From: JBOGGX01 sp050744245
Lineage (GTDB): Bacteria > Actinomycetota > Acidimicrobiia > Acidimicrobiales > JBOGGX01
DNA: 34,770 bases
NCBI GenBank assembly: GCA_050744245.1
Contig: JBOGGX010000064.1
Span: 1-34,770 of the forward strand
Direction of reading: 5' to 3'
The stretch's first letter is position 1, and every line of letters begins with the position of its first letter. A program made the translations under genes and the position numbers. The notes beneath the pieces were generated by a model that did not search any database, had not been told where the DNA came from, and saw nothing but the letters and a program-made list of their open reading frames with translations. Positions 7,516 to 14,332 of the stretch are shown here, one piece after another.

Positions 7516-8169
7516 GTGAGCACGATGCGGACCTACGGCGACGGGTGCTCGTCGGCCCATGCCCTCGACCTGGTCGGCGAGCGGTGGGCGCTGCTGATCG
7601 TCCGTGACCTCTTGTTCGGCCCGAAGCGATTCACCGACCTGCGGGCCGGTCTGCCCCAGAGCAGCCCGAACGTGCTCACCCACCGGTTACGGGAGCTCGA
7701 GTCGTCCGGGGTCGTCCGGCGCCGGCGGCTCCCGCCTCCGGCGTCGACGACGGTCTACGAGCTGACCGAGTGGGGCGCCGAGCTCGAACCCATCCTGATG
7801 GGGCTGCAGCGATGGGGTGCCGGTTCGCCGTCGTTTCCCCACGACGTCGCGGTCGGGTGCGATGCCGCCATGCTGGCCCTCAAGAACGGCTTCAGCCCCG
7901 GAGCCGCGGCCGGGTTCCGAGCGGTCGTCGAGGTCCGATTCGATGCCGGCACGTTCGGCGTCATCGTGGACGACCCCAGCATCGCCATCAACCGGGGCTC
8001 GGCCGATCACCCGGACGCCAGCGTCGCCACCGACCCGGGGACGTTGGAGGAGATCGCCTTCGGGCCCCGCTCGATCGTCTCGGCCGAGCGCTCGGGCGCG
8101 CTCCATGTCGAAGGCGATCGTCGCGTCGTCGAACGCTTCTTCGCCCTCTTCCCGCTTCCCGACGATTGA
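7516..8169 (+). CDS. HxlR-family regulator with C-terminal SCP2-like domain
   Basis: 217 residues. The N-terminal winged helix has all HxlR landmarks: CSSAHALDLVGERWALLIVRDLLFG, RFTDLRAGLPQSSPNVLTHRLREL and YELTEWGAEL. The remaining region from about residue 120 (FRAVVEVRFDAGTFGVIVDD ... RVVERFFALFP) resembles the SCP2/sterol-carrier-like ligand domain that often follows HxlR domains in actinobacteria, suggesting sensing of a hydrophobic small molecule. The GTG start at 7516 lies seven bases after its TACGTT box, so the mRNA should be leaderless. It is divergent from the MFS transporter and likely controls it. HxlR proteins can repress or activate; the operator covering the MFS -10 box favours repression. 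Confidence 0.85.
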   Translation: MSTMRTYGDGCSSAHALDLVGERWALLIVRDLLFGPKRFTDLRAGLPQSSPNVLTHRLRELESSGVVRRRRLPPPASTTVYELTEWGAELEPILMGLQRWGAGSPSFPHDVAVGCDAAMLALKNGFSPGAAAGFRAVVEVRFDAGTFGVIVDDPSIAINRGSADHPDASVATDPGTLEEIAFGPRSIVSAERSGALHVEGDRRVVERFFALFPLPDD

Positions 8170-8206
8170 CTCAGGAATTCCGGATCGCTCGTGGCACGCT
8201 GTCGTC

Positions 8207-8464
8207 ATGTGCCGCAACATCACAACCCTCCGGGGTCTCGAGCCGGAAGCCACCGCAGAAGAGATCGAGGCCGCGGCCCGCCAGTACGTCCGCAAGGTGA
8301 GCGGGGTGCAGTCGAGGTCGGTGCACACCGAGGACGCCTTCGAGCGAGCGGTCCGCATGGTGACCAAGGCGACGACGGAGCTGCTCGACGACCTGCCGCC
8401 CCGTCGCCAACCGCCGCCGACCCTGCCGCCGCTCCGACGGATCCGATCGCACTCGGCCGGCTGA
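8207..8464 (+). CDS. DUF2277 family protein
   Basis: An 85-residue protein beginning MCRNITTLRGLEP, the diagnostic N-terminus of the DUF2277 family, followed by EEIEAAARQYVRKVSG and an AFERAV helix. Such proteins are short, cytoplasmic and of unknown function. The ATG at 8207 is preceded by CACGCT six bases away (8195-8200), a weak leaderless-type box. It lies 37 bases after the HxlR gene and 43 before the VOC gene on the same strand. The C-terminal proline- and arginine-rich tail appears disordered. Confidence 0.85.
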   Translation: MCRNITTLRGLEPEATAEEIEAAARQYVRKVSGVQSRSVHTEDAFERAVRMVTKATTELLDDLPPRRQPPPTLPPLRRIRSHSAG

Positions 8465-8507
8465 CTACGGTCGATCACCACCGACCGAGACAGGAGAGGA
8501 CGCACCG

Positions 8508-9182
8508 ATGGACTGGAAGATCGAGCTGATCACGATCCCGGTAACCGATGTCGACCGGGCCAAGGCCTTCTACACCGACCAGGTCGGGTTCAACGCCGAT
8601 CACGATCACCACGTGAGCGACGAGATCCGCTTCGTGCAGCTCACACCGCCGGGATCGGCCTGTTCGATCGCGCTGGGCCAGGGCCTCACCGAGGTACCGC
8701 CCGGCTCGTCGCCCGGCGTGCAGATCGTCGTCGAGGACGTGGCCGCCGCCCGGGACCAGCTCCGCGGGCGGGGCATCGAGACCACCGACGTCGAGGAGCT
8801 CCCGTGGGGGTCGTTCGTGTCGTTCAGCGACCCGGACGGGAACCGCTGGTCGCTGCAGGCGCTACCCCCCGAGGCGGCCGCCCAGCGCCGGAGCGACGTG
8901 GCCGAGAATACGACGACCGAGCTGGTCAACGAGCTCAAGGAGAAGAGCCAGGGGTTCCTCGGCCGGCACGACGACCGGATCGAGGCGGCGATCGACAAGG
9001 CGGCCGCGTTCATCAACGACAAGACGAAGGGCAAGTACTCGGACCGGATCGGCACCGTCGCCGGCCGGGCCAAGGGCACGGTCGACCAGCTCGCGGGCAA
9101 GGGCACCGATCCCGAACCCGACGTGGAGCCACCCGCACCCGAGCGGTCAACCGACGCCCCGGACGGTCCCACGACAACCTGA
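8508..9182 (+). CDS. VOC (glyoxalase-fold) protein fused to an MT0933-type domain
   Basis: 224 residues in two parts. Residues 1-122 form a vicinal oxygen chelate domain: ELITIPVTDVDRAKAFYTDQ, FVQLTPPGSACSIALG, and FSDPDGNRWSLQ, typical of glyoxalase/bleomycin-resistance-like proteins. Residues about 140-200 are a different module: FLGRHDDRIEAAIDKAAAF, then DKTKGKYSDRIGTV and AKGTVDQLAG, which matches the MT0933/Rv0909 family (annotated as an antitoxin in mycobacteria). An acidic, threonine- and proline-rich tail follows. The ribosome site AGGAGAGGA precedes ATG 8508. The stop is four bases before the next gene. The enzyme substrate is unknown, and I know of no established role for this fusion. 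Confidence 0.85.
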   Translation: MDWKIELITIPVTDVDRAKAFYTDQVGFNADHDHHVSDEIRFVQLTPPGSACSIALGQGLTEVPPGSSPGVQIVVEDVAAARDQLRGRGIETTDVEELPWGSFVSFSDPDGNRWSLQALPPEAAAQRRSDVAENTTTELVNELKEKSQGFLGRHDDRIEAAIDKAAAFINDKTKGKYSDRIGTVAGRAKGTVDQLAGKGTDPEPDVEPPAPERSTDAPDGPTTT

Positions 9183-9186
9183 GGCG

Positions 9187-9780
9187 GTGCTGTTCGAGGC
9201 GCGGACCTGGCCGGGCATCGCCGACGGGTCGATCACGCTCACCTTCCGGCGGTGGGAGCGGCGCCAGGCGATCGCCGGTCACCGCTACCGCACCGGTGGC
9301 GGCATCATCGAGGTCGACGCGGTCGACGTCGTCGACCCCTCGTCGGTCACCGACGACCAGGCCCGCAGGGCCGGGTACGGCTCGGGCGACGCGCTCGTCG
9401 CCGACCTGCGCGGCACCGACGAGCTACCGCTCTACCGGGTCGCGTTCCACGTCGTCGACGAACCAGACCCGCGCGCGGTGCTGGCCGAGACCGACCAGCT
9501 GACCGACGCCGACGTCCGAGGGATCGACCGACGGTTGGACCGGCTCGACCGGGCCAGCCCACGGGGCCCGTGGACCGCCGCCACGCTGGCGATCATCGCC
9601 GAGCGTCCCGAGGTCCGGGCCGGCGACCTGGCCGAGCTCCTGGGACGCGACCGCCCGGCGTTCAAGCTCGACGTCCGCAAGCTCAAGAACCTCGGCCTCA
9701 CGATCAGCCTCGCGACCGGCTACCGGCTGTCACCCCGCGGCCAGGCCTACCTGAGGGCCACCGGTGACCGGCGGCCATAG
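9187..9780 (+). CDS. ASCH-like protein with C-terminal winged helix
   Basis: 197 residues. The N-terminus MLFEARTWPGIADGSITLTFRRWERRQAIAGH resembles ASCH-fold proteins (RNA- or nucleotide-binding beta-barrels related to PUA domains), with the usual basic pocket residues. The C-terminal part, from about residue 120 (PWTAATLAIIAERPEVRAGDLAELLGRDR ... VRKLKNLGLTISL), reads as a winged-helix DNA-binding domain with recognition helix and wing. Together they suggest a nucleic-acid-linked regulator. The GTG start at 9187 follows the VOC stop by four bases, so translation is probably coupled. Its stop codon TAG at 9778-9780 forms the first half of the -10 box of the next gene. The specific role is unknown. 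Confidence 0.6.
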   Translation: MLFEARTWPGIADGSITLTFRRWERRQAIAGHRYRTGGGIIEVDAVDVVDPSSVTDDQARRAGYGSGDALVADLRGTDELPLYRVAFHVVDEPDPRAVLAETDQLTDADVRGIDRRLDRLDRASPRGPWTAATLAIIAERPEVRAGDLAELLGRDRPAFKLDVRKLKNLGLTISLATGYRLSPRGQAYLRATGDRRP

Positions 9781-9783
9781 CCT
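9778..9783 (+). promoter_or_regulatory. -10 box for leaderless MazG-like gene
   Basis: TAGCCT, the same hexamer found at 3844-3849 and 32923-32928, lies six bases before the ATC codon at 9790. It shares its first three bases with the stop codon of the preceding gene. No convincing -35 box is seen. Confidence 0.45.
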
Positions 9784-9789
9784 GCCTCC

Positions 9790-10395
9790 ATCGACCTCGA
9801 CGAGTTCCAGGCGCTCATGCGCTCGACGTACGGCGAACGCGACCGAGCGCGCGGCACGGCGGCGACCGTGGCGTGGCTCGCCGAGGAGCTTGGCGAGCTC
9901 AGCCAGTCTGTGCGCAAGGGCGATGCCGGCCAGCAGCTCCACGAGCTCGGCGACGTTCTGGCCTGGCTCGCATCGCTGGCCGATCAGCTCGGGCTGTCGC
10001 TGTCCGAGGCGGCCGAGCGCTACCGCGACGGCTGCCCGGGGTGCCGCTCGACGCCCTGTGGATGTGCGCGCGGAGCCGAAACGGGTGCAGACTCGCCGCG
10101 ACGAGGAGGAACGCGCGTGACCGCTGACGAAGCCAAGGATCAGGGCGACAACCTGATCGACAACCTCAAGGCGCAGGCCAGTGGGCTGGCCGAGAAGGGC
10201 AAGAACCTCATCGCCGAGCACGGCAACAAGGTGACCGAGGGCATCGACAAGGCCGCAGACTTCGTGGACGAGAAGACCGGCGGCAAGCACACCGACAAGA
10301 TCGAGACCGCAGCCGACAAGGCCAAGGACCTGGTCGACAAGCTCGGCGCCGACGCCGCCGCCGACGAGGGCCCGGCCTCGACGACCACGCCCTAA
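9790..10395 (+). CDS. MazG-like pyrophosphohydrolase in frame with an MT0933-type domain
   Basis: The first 95 residues form a MazG-like all-alpha NTP pyrophosphohydrolase: GERDRARGTAATVAWLAEELGELSQSVRKG with the EExxE motif, then QLHELGDVLAWLASLADQLG with the ExxD partner, and a cysteine-rich end (DGCPGCRSTPCGC). In relatives the protein usually ends near here. In this sequence no stop occurs; the frame continues through a linker into an MT0933-type domain ending at 10395. Family N-termini usually read MDLxExQxLM; here the codons are ATC GAC CTC GAC GAG, so I place the start at ATC 9790, six bases after TAGCCT. The first conventional start, ATG 9817, would drop nine conserved residues and lacks a ribosome site. 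Whether a 201-residue fusion or two separate proteins are made is open; see the internal start at 10117. Confidence 0.7.
   Translation: MDLDEFQALMRSTYGERDRARGTAATVAWLAEELGELSQSVRKGDAGQQLHELGDVLAWLASLADQLGLSLSEAAERYRDGCPGCRSTPCGCARGAETGADSPRRGGTRVTADEAKDQGDNLIDNLKAQASGLAEKGKNLIAEHGNKVTEGIDKAADFVDEKTGGKHTDKIETAADKAKDLVDKLGADAAADEGPASTTTP
10117..10395 (+). CDS. MT0933/Rv0909-type domain, internal start
   Basis: GTG at 10117 is preceded by a perfect AGGAGG ribosome site (10104-10109) with a 7-base gap, the best in this region, so this 92-residue product is probably made on its own even though it lies in the same frame as the MazG-like domain. The protein is lysine- and alanine-rich and helical: NLKAQASGLAEKGKNLIAEH, then VTEGIDKAADFVDEKTGGKH and TDKIETAADKAKDLVDKLG. 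This matches the MT0933 family. A short unstructured tail (EGPASTTTP) ends it. Though called antitoxins in mycobacteria, no toxin gene is next to it. It closely resembles the C-terminal domain of the VOC protein 900 bp upstream. Confidence 0.7.
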   Translation: MTADEAKDQGDNLIDNLKAQASGLAEKGKNLIAEHGNKVTEGIDKAADFVDEKTGGKHTDKIETAADKAKDLVDKLGADAAADEGPASTTTP

Positions 10396-10410
10396 CCCGA
10401 ATGTTGGGTT

Positions 10411-10436
10411 GTTGTCGCGCCTCTCGGCGCGATAAC
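10411..10436. terminator. Hairpin between convergent MT0933 and hyuB genes
   Basis: An 11-bp stem (GTTGTCGCGCC pairs with GGCGCGATAAC, one G-T wobble) and a TCTC loop lie between the stop of the MT0933-type gene (10395) and the stop of hyuB (10465). No U-tract follows, as is usual in high-GC actinobacteria. It probably terminates transcription from both sides. Confidence 0.7.
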
Positions 10437-10464
10437 AGCCCGAAGAACGGTTCACTGCTGAACA

Positions 10465-12012
10465 TCACGCCGTCGGCGTACCCCAGCCTCCCCCGCCCGG
10501 GGTCAGCATCCGGAGGACGTCGCCGGCGCGGAGCCGGACCGTGCACTTGTCCGGGAGCGGCGCCGCCCGGCCCTCGTCGCCCGCCGGCAGCAGCCAGTTC
10601 TCGCCGGTCGCGCCCGGCTCGCCGCCCGACAGCCCCCAGGGCTGGGACGAGCGCCGTTCGGTGATGAGCGACATCGTGACGTCCTCCAGCATCTCGAGGT
10701 CGCGCTCTATGCCGTCGCCCCCGCCCGCCGCGCCCCGGCCGCCGCTCTGCGCCCGCAGCCGGTACCGCAGCACCCGCATCGGGAACGAGCGCTCGAGCGC
10801 CTCGATGGGCGTGTTCTTGGTGTTGGTCATCGCCGTGTGGACGCCGTTCATGCCCGGCCGGCCCGGTCGTCCTCCCTGGCCGCCAGCGACGGTCTCGTAG
10901 TACACCCAACCTGAGCCGCCGACGAGGACGTTGTTCATGGTTCCCTGCGAGGCGGCGCCGACCCGCCCGGGCACGATCTGGGCCAGGGCGCCGAAGCACA
11001 CGTCGGCGACCCTCTGGCTCACCTCGACGTTGCCCGCCCCCACCGCCACGGGCGGCCGGGCGGCCACGATCGAACCCGCGGGGGCGATGACCGAGACCGG
11101 CCGCATGGCGCCGCCGTTGGCCGGGATCGTCGGATCGGAGGCCGAACGCAGCGCGAACGAGACGGCCGACACGGTGACCGCCTCGACCGCGTTCACATTG
11201 CCCATCCGCTGTTCGTCGGTCCCGGTGAAGTCGAACGTGATCTCGTCGCCGCGCAGCGAGACGGCCACCGAGATGCGAGCCGGCGCCCGCTGGCCCAGCT
11301 CGGCGGACGGGCCGCACGAGTCCATCACGTCGGCGAACGACCAGGCGCCGTCGGGCAGCCCGGACAGTGCGGCGCGCATCCGGCGCTCGCCGTAGTCGAC
11401 GACCTCGCCGAGCGGCGCTCGGGTGGCGGCGATGTCGGCCAACCGGGCGACACCGACGGCGTTGGCCCCGAGCTGGGCGTCGAGGTCGCCGACCCGCTCG
11501 ACCGGCGTGCGGGTGTTGGCGAAGAGAATCGCCCGCACCTCGTCGGTGAACCGCACCGGCGGAATGCGCAGGCCCTCCTGCTGGATCTCGGTCGCTTCGG
11601 CCGGGATCGAACCGGGGGCGGCGCCGCCCACGTCGGCGTGGTGGGCGCGGTTGGCGGCCCACCCGACCAGCCTCCCTGCGACGTGGCAGGGTGCGACGAG
11701 CGTGAGGTCGTTGAGGTGGGTGCCGCCGGCGAACGGGTCGTTGAGCGCCACCTGCTGACCCGGGCCGATGCCGTCGACCCCGAAGGCGTCGATGGCGGCC
11801 CGCACCGACGCGGGCATCGATCCGAGGTGGACCGGGATGTGCTCGGCCTGCACGAGCAGCTCGCCGTCGGGCGTGAACAGCGCGGCCGAGCAGTCGGCCC
11901 GCTCCTTGATGTTGGGACTGAACGACGCCCGCCGGAGTACGGCGCCCATCTCGTCGGCCACCCCGGTGAGCCGGCTGATGAGCACCTGGAGCGACGCCGG
12001 GTCGAGGCTCAC
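10465..12012 (-). CDS. Hydantoinase B / acetone carboxylase alpha-type subunit
   Basis: 515 residues, normal for the hydantoinase B/oxoprolinase family. Landmarks are FSPNIKERADCSAALFTPDGELLVQAEHIPVHLGSMP at the N-terminus, GDQVALNDPF-like GQQVALNDPFAGGTHLNDLTL, ANRAHHADVGG, the metal-binding-type TGTDEQRMGNVNAVEAVT, and a glycine-rich C-terminal TPGGGGWG. These proteins pair with HyuA to hydrolyse hydantoin, oxoproline or related cyclic amides with ATP, but many family members have unknown substrates. GTG at 12012 is the start; alternatives upstream would run past the divergent coiled-coil gene start. The partner hyuA ends at 12557, separated by the oppositely oriented coiled-coil gene, so the pair has been split. 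Confidence 0.85.
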   Translation of the reverse strand: MSLDPASLQVLISRLTGVADEMGAVLRRASFSPNIKERADCSAALFTPDGELLVQAEHIPVHLGSMPASVRAAIDAFGVDGIGPGQQVALNDPFAGGTHLNDLTLVAPCHVAGRLVGWAANRAHHADVGGAAPGSIPAEATEIQQEGLRIPPVRFTDEVRAILFANTRTPVERVGDLDAQLGANAVGVARLADIAATRAPLGEVVDYGERRMRAALSGLPDGAWSFADVMDSCGPSAELGQRAPARISVAVSLRGDEITFDFTGTDEQRMGNVNAVEAVTVSAVSFALRSASDPTIPANGGAMRPVSVIAPAGSIVAARPPVAVGAGNVEVSQRVADVCFGALAQIVPGRVGAASQGTMNNVLVGGSGWVYYETVAGGQGGRPGRPGMNGVHTAMTNTKNTPIEALERSFPMRVLRYRLRAQSGGRGAAGGGDGIERDLEMLEDVTMSLITERRSSQPWGLSGGEPGATGENWLLPAGDEGRAAPLPDKCTVRLRAGDVLRMLTPGGGGWGTPTA

Positions 12013-12102
12013 CGTCGTGCGCCCTTGGTACGCTCCTCGCCGTGCCGTCGAGGGCGGGCCTGGTTCGCCTTCCAGTGGATCCATCGCTGGAAGGACGGAG
12101 CC

Positions 12103-12549
12103 ATGCCCGTTGACGAGGGTGCCCGACACAAGCTGTACATCGCCGCCGAGCAGACGCTCGGCTTGGAGAACGCCGAGACCCTGATGAGCCTGCTGCCCCC
12201 GGTCGGCTGGGCCGACGTGGCCACCAAGCAGGACGTCGCGCTGGTGCAGCGGGACGTCGACCGGGTCCGGCAGGACCTCGCCGCGCTCGAAGACCGGATG
12301 AACGTCAGGTTCGAGTCGCTCGAGCACAAGTTCGATGCCAGGTTCGAGTCGCTCGAGCACAGGTTCGATGCCAGGCTCGAATCGCTCGAGCACACGTTCG
12401 ATTCCAAGCTCGAATCGCTCGAGCACAAGTTCGATTCCAAGCTCGAATCGGGCCTCCGGGCCCAGACCCGAACCTTCGTCACCTGGCTGCTCGCCAGCCA
12501 GGCCTCGACGGTCACGATGGTGGTCGCCGCGATCGCCCTGTTCCGCTGA
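12103..12549 (+). CDS. Membrane-tethered coiled-coil protein with 11-residue repeats
   Basis: 148 residues. The N-terminus has a short helical domain (LYIAAEQTLGLENAETLMSLLPPVGWADVATKQD) like that of DUF1640/coiled-coil-domain proteins. Residues 50-116 form a long coiled coil whose centre is four tandem 11-residue copies of the type FESLEHKFDAR (12310-12441). A single C-terminal membrane helix (WLLASQASTVTMVVAAIALF) should anchor it with the coil in the cytoplasm. ATG 12103 follows a GGACGGAG-type ribosome site. It is divergent from hyuB (start 12012) and convergent with hyuA, stop-to-stop only seven bases apart. Such proteins are common in bacteria and plants but of unknown role. Confidence 0.8.
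   Translation: MPVDEGARHKLYIAAEQTLGLENAETLMSLLPPVGWADVATKQDVALVQRDVDRVRQDLAALEDRMNVRFESLEHKFDARFESLEHRFDARLESLEHTFDSKLESLEHKFDSKLESGLRAQTRTFVTWLLASQASTVTMVVAAIALFR
12310..12441 (+). repeat. 33-bp tandem repeat, four copies, in frame
   Basis: Four direct 33-bp copies starting at 12310, 12343, 12376 and 12409, each coding an 11-residue unit F/L-ESLEH-K/R/T-FD-A/S-R/K, with a partial fifth (LES) to 12450. The copies differ mostly by single bases, so the array grew recently by slippage or unequal crossing over. Eleven-residue (hendecad) periodicity favours a coil with little supertwist or a right-handed one. Confidence 0.9.
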
Positions 12550-12556
12550 GCCAGGT

Positions 12557-14332
12557 TCACCCGCGCCTCCGCAGCACCAACGCGCCCGCTTCTCGTACGT
12601 CCGCCCTCCATCGCTCGGGCACCACGATGGTGCAGTCCGGCTCGGTGATGACCGTGGGCCCGACGACCGGCCTCCGGTCGACGGGAGGGAGATCGGACAG
12701 CCGCAACGGTGCGTCGAGCCGGGCACTGGCCCGGAGCGCCACCACCTCGACCGGGGCGTCGGGTCGGGCGTAGCCATTGCGCCGCTCGTGTTCGGCATGG
12801 AAGTCGGCCACGGTCGGCACCGTGAGCTCGTGGCTCTGGCCGGCATAACGGCAGTCGACGAACGTGGCCGACGCCGCCGCCCGGCCCACGAGCCCCGTAG
12901 CCTCGGCCGCCAACGCGGCCAAGGCGGTGGCCAGCCCATCGAGTGACGCGGCGCCCCACGACCGCACCAGTTCCCGTTGGCGGGGCGAGCCGGCCAGGCC
13001 CACGGCGGACAGCACACCGGCCCGAGCCGGGACGATGACCGCGGACATGCCGAGCGCGTCGGCCAGGTCGCAGGCGTGCAGCGGCCCGGCCCCGCCGAAG
13101 GCGACCAGCGCCAGCCCGCGGGGATCGACGCCGCGTTCGACCGACACCGCCCGCAGCGCGCGTTCCATGTTGGCGTTCACCACCCGCAGAACGCCTTCGG
13201 CGTCGACACCGGCCCGGTCCATCGCCTTGCGGGCGGCGTCGAGGTCGAGCCGCCCCAATCCAGGCAACGATGCATCGGAGGGGATCCTCCCGGCGACCAG
13301 GTTGGCGTCACTCACCGTCGGCAACTCGCCGCCCTGCCCGTAGCACGCCGGTCCGGGATCGGCGCCCGCGCTCTCGGGCCCGACCACCAGCGCCCCTCCA
13401 GGGTCGATCGAAGCTATCGACCCGCCACCGGCGCCGATCGTGTGGACGTCGAGGGCGGGCAGCCGGATGGCGAACCCGCCCACGACCCGACCGGGTGCCG
13501 GCTCCGGCACGCCGCCCTGCACCAGGCAGACGTCGGTCGACGTGCCGCCCATGTCGAAGGTGACTGCGTCGGCGAACCCGTTGGCCAGGGCGACCTCGGC
13601 CCCGGCCCGCACGCCGCCCGCAGGACCCGAGAGCAGCAGCGCCGCGGGGAGTTCGGCGCCCTCGGCCACCGGCACCAGGCCGCCGGCCGACGTCATCACC
13701 AGGACCTCATCGGCCAGGTCGCGCAGCCCGAGCAGGTAGCTCCGGCACGTCGGCCGGAGGAAGGCGTTGACCACGGTGGTGAGCGTGCGCTCGTACTCGC
13801 GGAACTCGGGCGAGACCTCGTGCGAGGCGGTCACGTCGTGCCCGCGGGCCCGCAACGACGCGGCGACCGTCCGCTCGTGGGCCGGGTTGAGGTCGGCGTG
13901 CAGGAGGCACACGGCCACCGCACCCACCGAAGGATCGAGCGCAGGCACGGCGCCGACCGGTGTCAGCTCGACGCCGTCGGCGGCCAGCCGGCCTGCGACC
14001 TCGTATCGGAGCCGCCGGGGCACGAGCGGCTCCGGTCGGTCGGCGAAGGGGTCATAGAGCGACGGGCGGTCCTGGCGGGCGATCTCGATGACATCGGCGA
14101 GACCCTCGTTGGTCACCAGGGCCACGACCACACCCCGCCGTTCGAGCAGGGCGTTGGTGGCCACCGTCGTCCCATGGGCCAGGACCGACGGGGGCCCGTC
14201 CGGCGACAGTTCGCCGACCGAGGCCCCGACGGCTCCGACCGGGTCGGCCGGGGTCGACAGCACCTTGGCGATGCGGCCGTCATCGGCAACGGCGTCGGTG
14301 AAGGTTCCCCCGGTGTCGACCCCGACGATCAC
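12557..14332 (-). CDS. Hydantoinase A / oxoprolinase-type subunit
   Basis: 591 residues of the hydantoinase A/N-methylhydantoinase A family, an ATP-dependent ring-opening subunit with the acetate/sugar kinase fold. The N-terminus VIVGVDTGGTFTDAV carries phosphate-binding motif 1, followed by HGTTVATNALLERRG, a second nucleotide motif FDMGGTSTDVCLV, GAGGGSIASIDPGGALVVGPESAGADPGPACYG and AFGGAGPLHACDLAD. It is shorter than typical members of about 690 residues; a compact C-terminus accounts for this. The GTG start at 14332 overlaps the asd stop by four bases (GTGA), so it is translationally coupled to asd. This ties the enzyme to aspartate-pathway expression. The substrate is unknown. Confidence 0.85.
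   Translation of the reverse strand: MIVGVDTGGTFTDAVADDGRIAKVLSTPADPVGAVGASVGELSPDGPPSVLAHGTTVATNALLERRGVVVALVTNEGLADVIEIARQDRPSLYDPFADRPEPLVPRRLRYEVAGRLAADGVELTPVGAVPALDPSVGAVAVCLLHADLNPAHERTVAASLRARGHDVTASHEVSPEFREYERTLTTVVNAFLRPTCRSYLLGLRDLADEVLVMTSAGGLVPVAEGAELPAALLLSGPAGGVRAGAEVALANGFADAVTFDMGGTSTDVCLVQGGVPEPAPGRVVGGFAIRLPALDVHTIGAGGGSIASIDPGGALVVGPESAGADPGPACYGQGGELPTVSDANLVAGRIPSDASLPGLGRLDLDAARKAMDRAGVDAEGVLRVVNANMERALRAVSVERGVDPRGLALVAFGGAGPLHACDLADALGMSAVIVPARAGVLSAVGLAGSPRQRELVRSWGAASLDGLATALAALAAEATGLVGRAAASATFVDCRYAGQSHELTVPTVADFHAEHERRNGYARPDAPVEVVALRASARLDAPLRLSDLPPVDRRPVVGPTVITEPDCTIVVPERWRADVREAGALVLRRRG

Noticed and set aside
8508..10395. Toxin-antitoxin module
   Set aside because: Two MT0933-type domains are present but no toxin (PIN, RelE, MazF, HicA or similar) lies beside them; the antitoxin label comes from annotation alone.
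12310..12441. CRISPR-like array
   Set aside because: The units are head-to-tail without spacers, lie in a coding frame and encode coiled-coil repeats.
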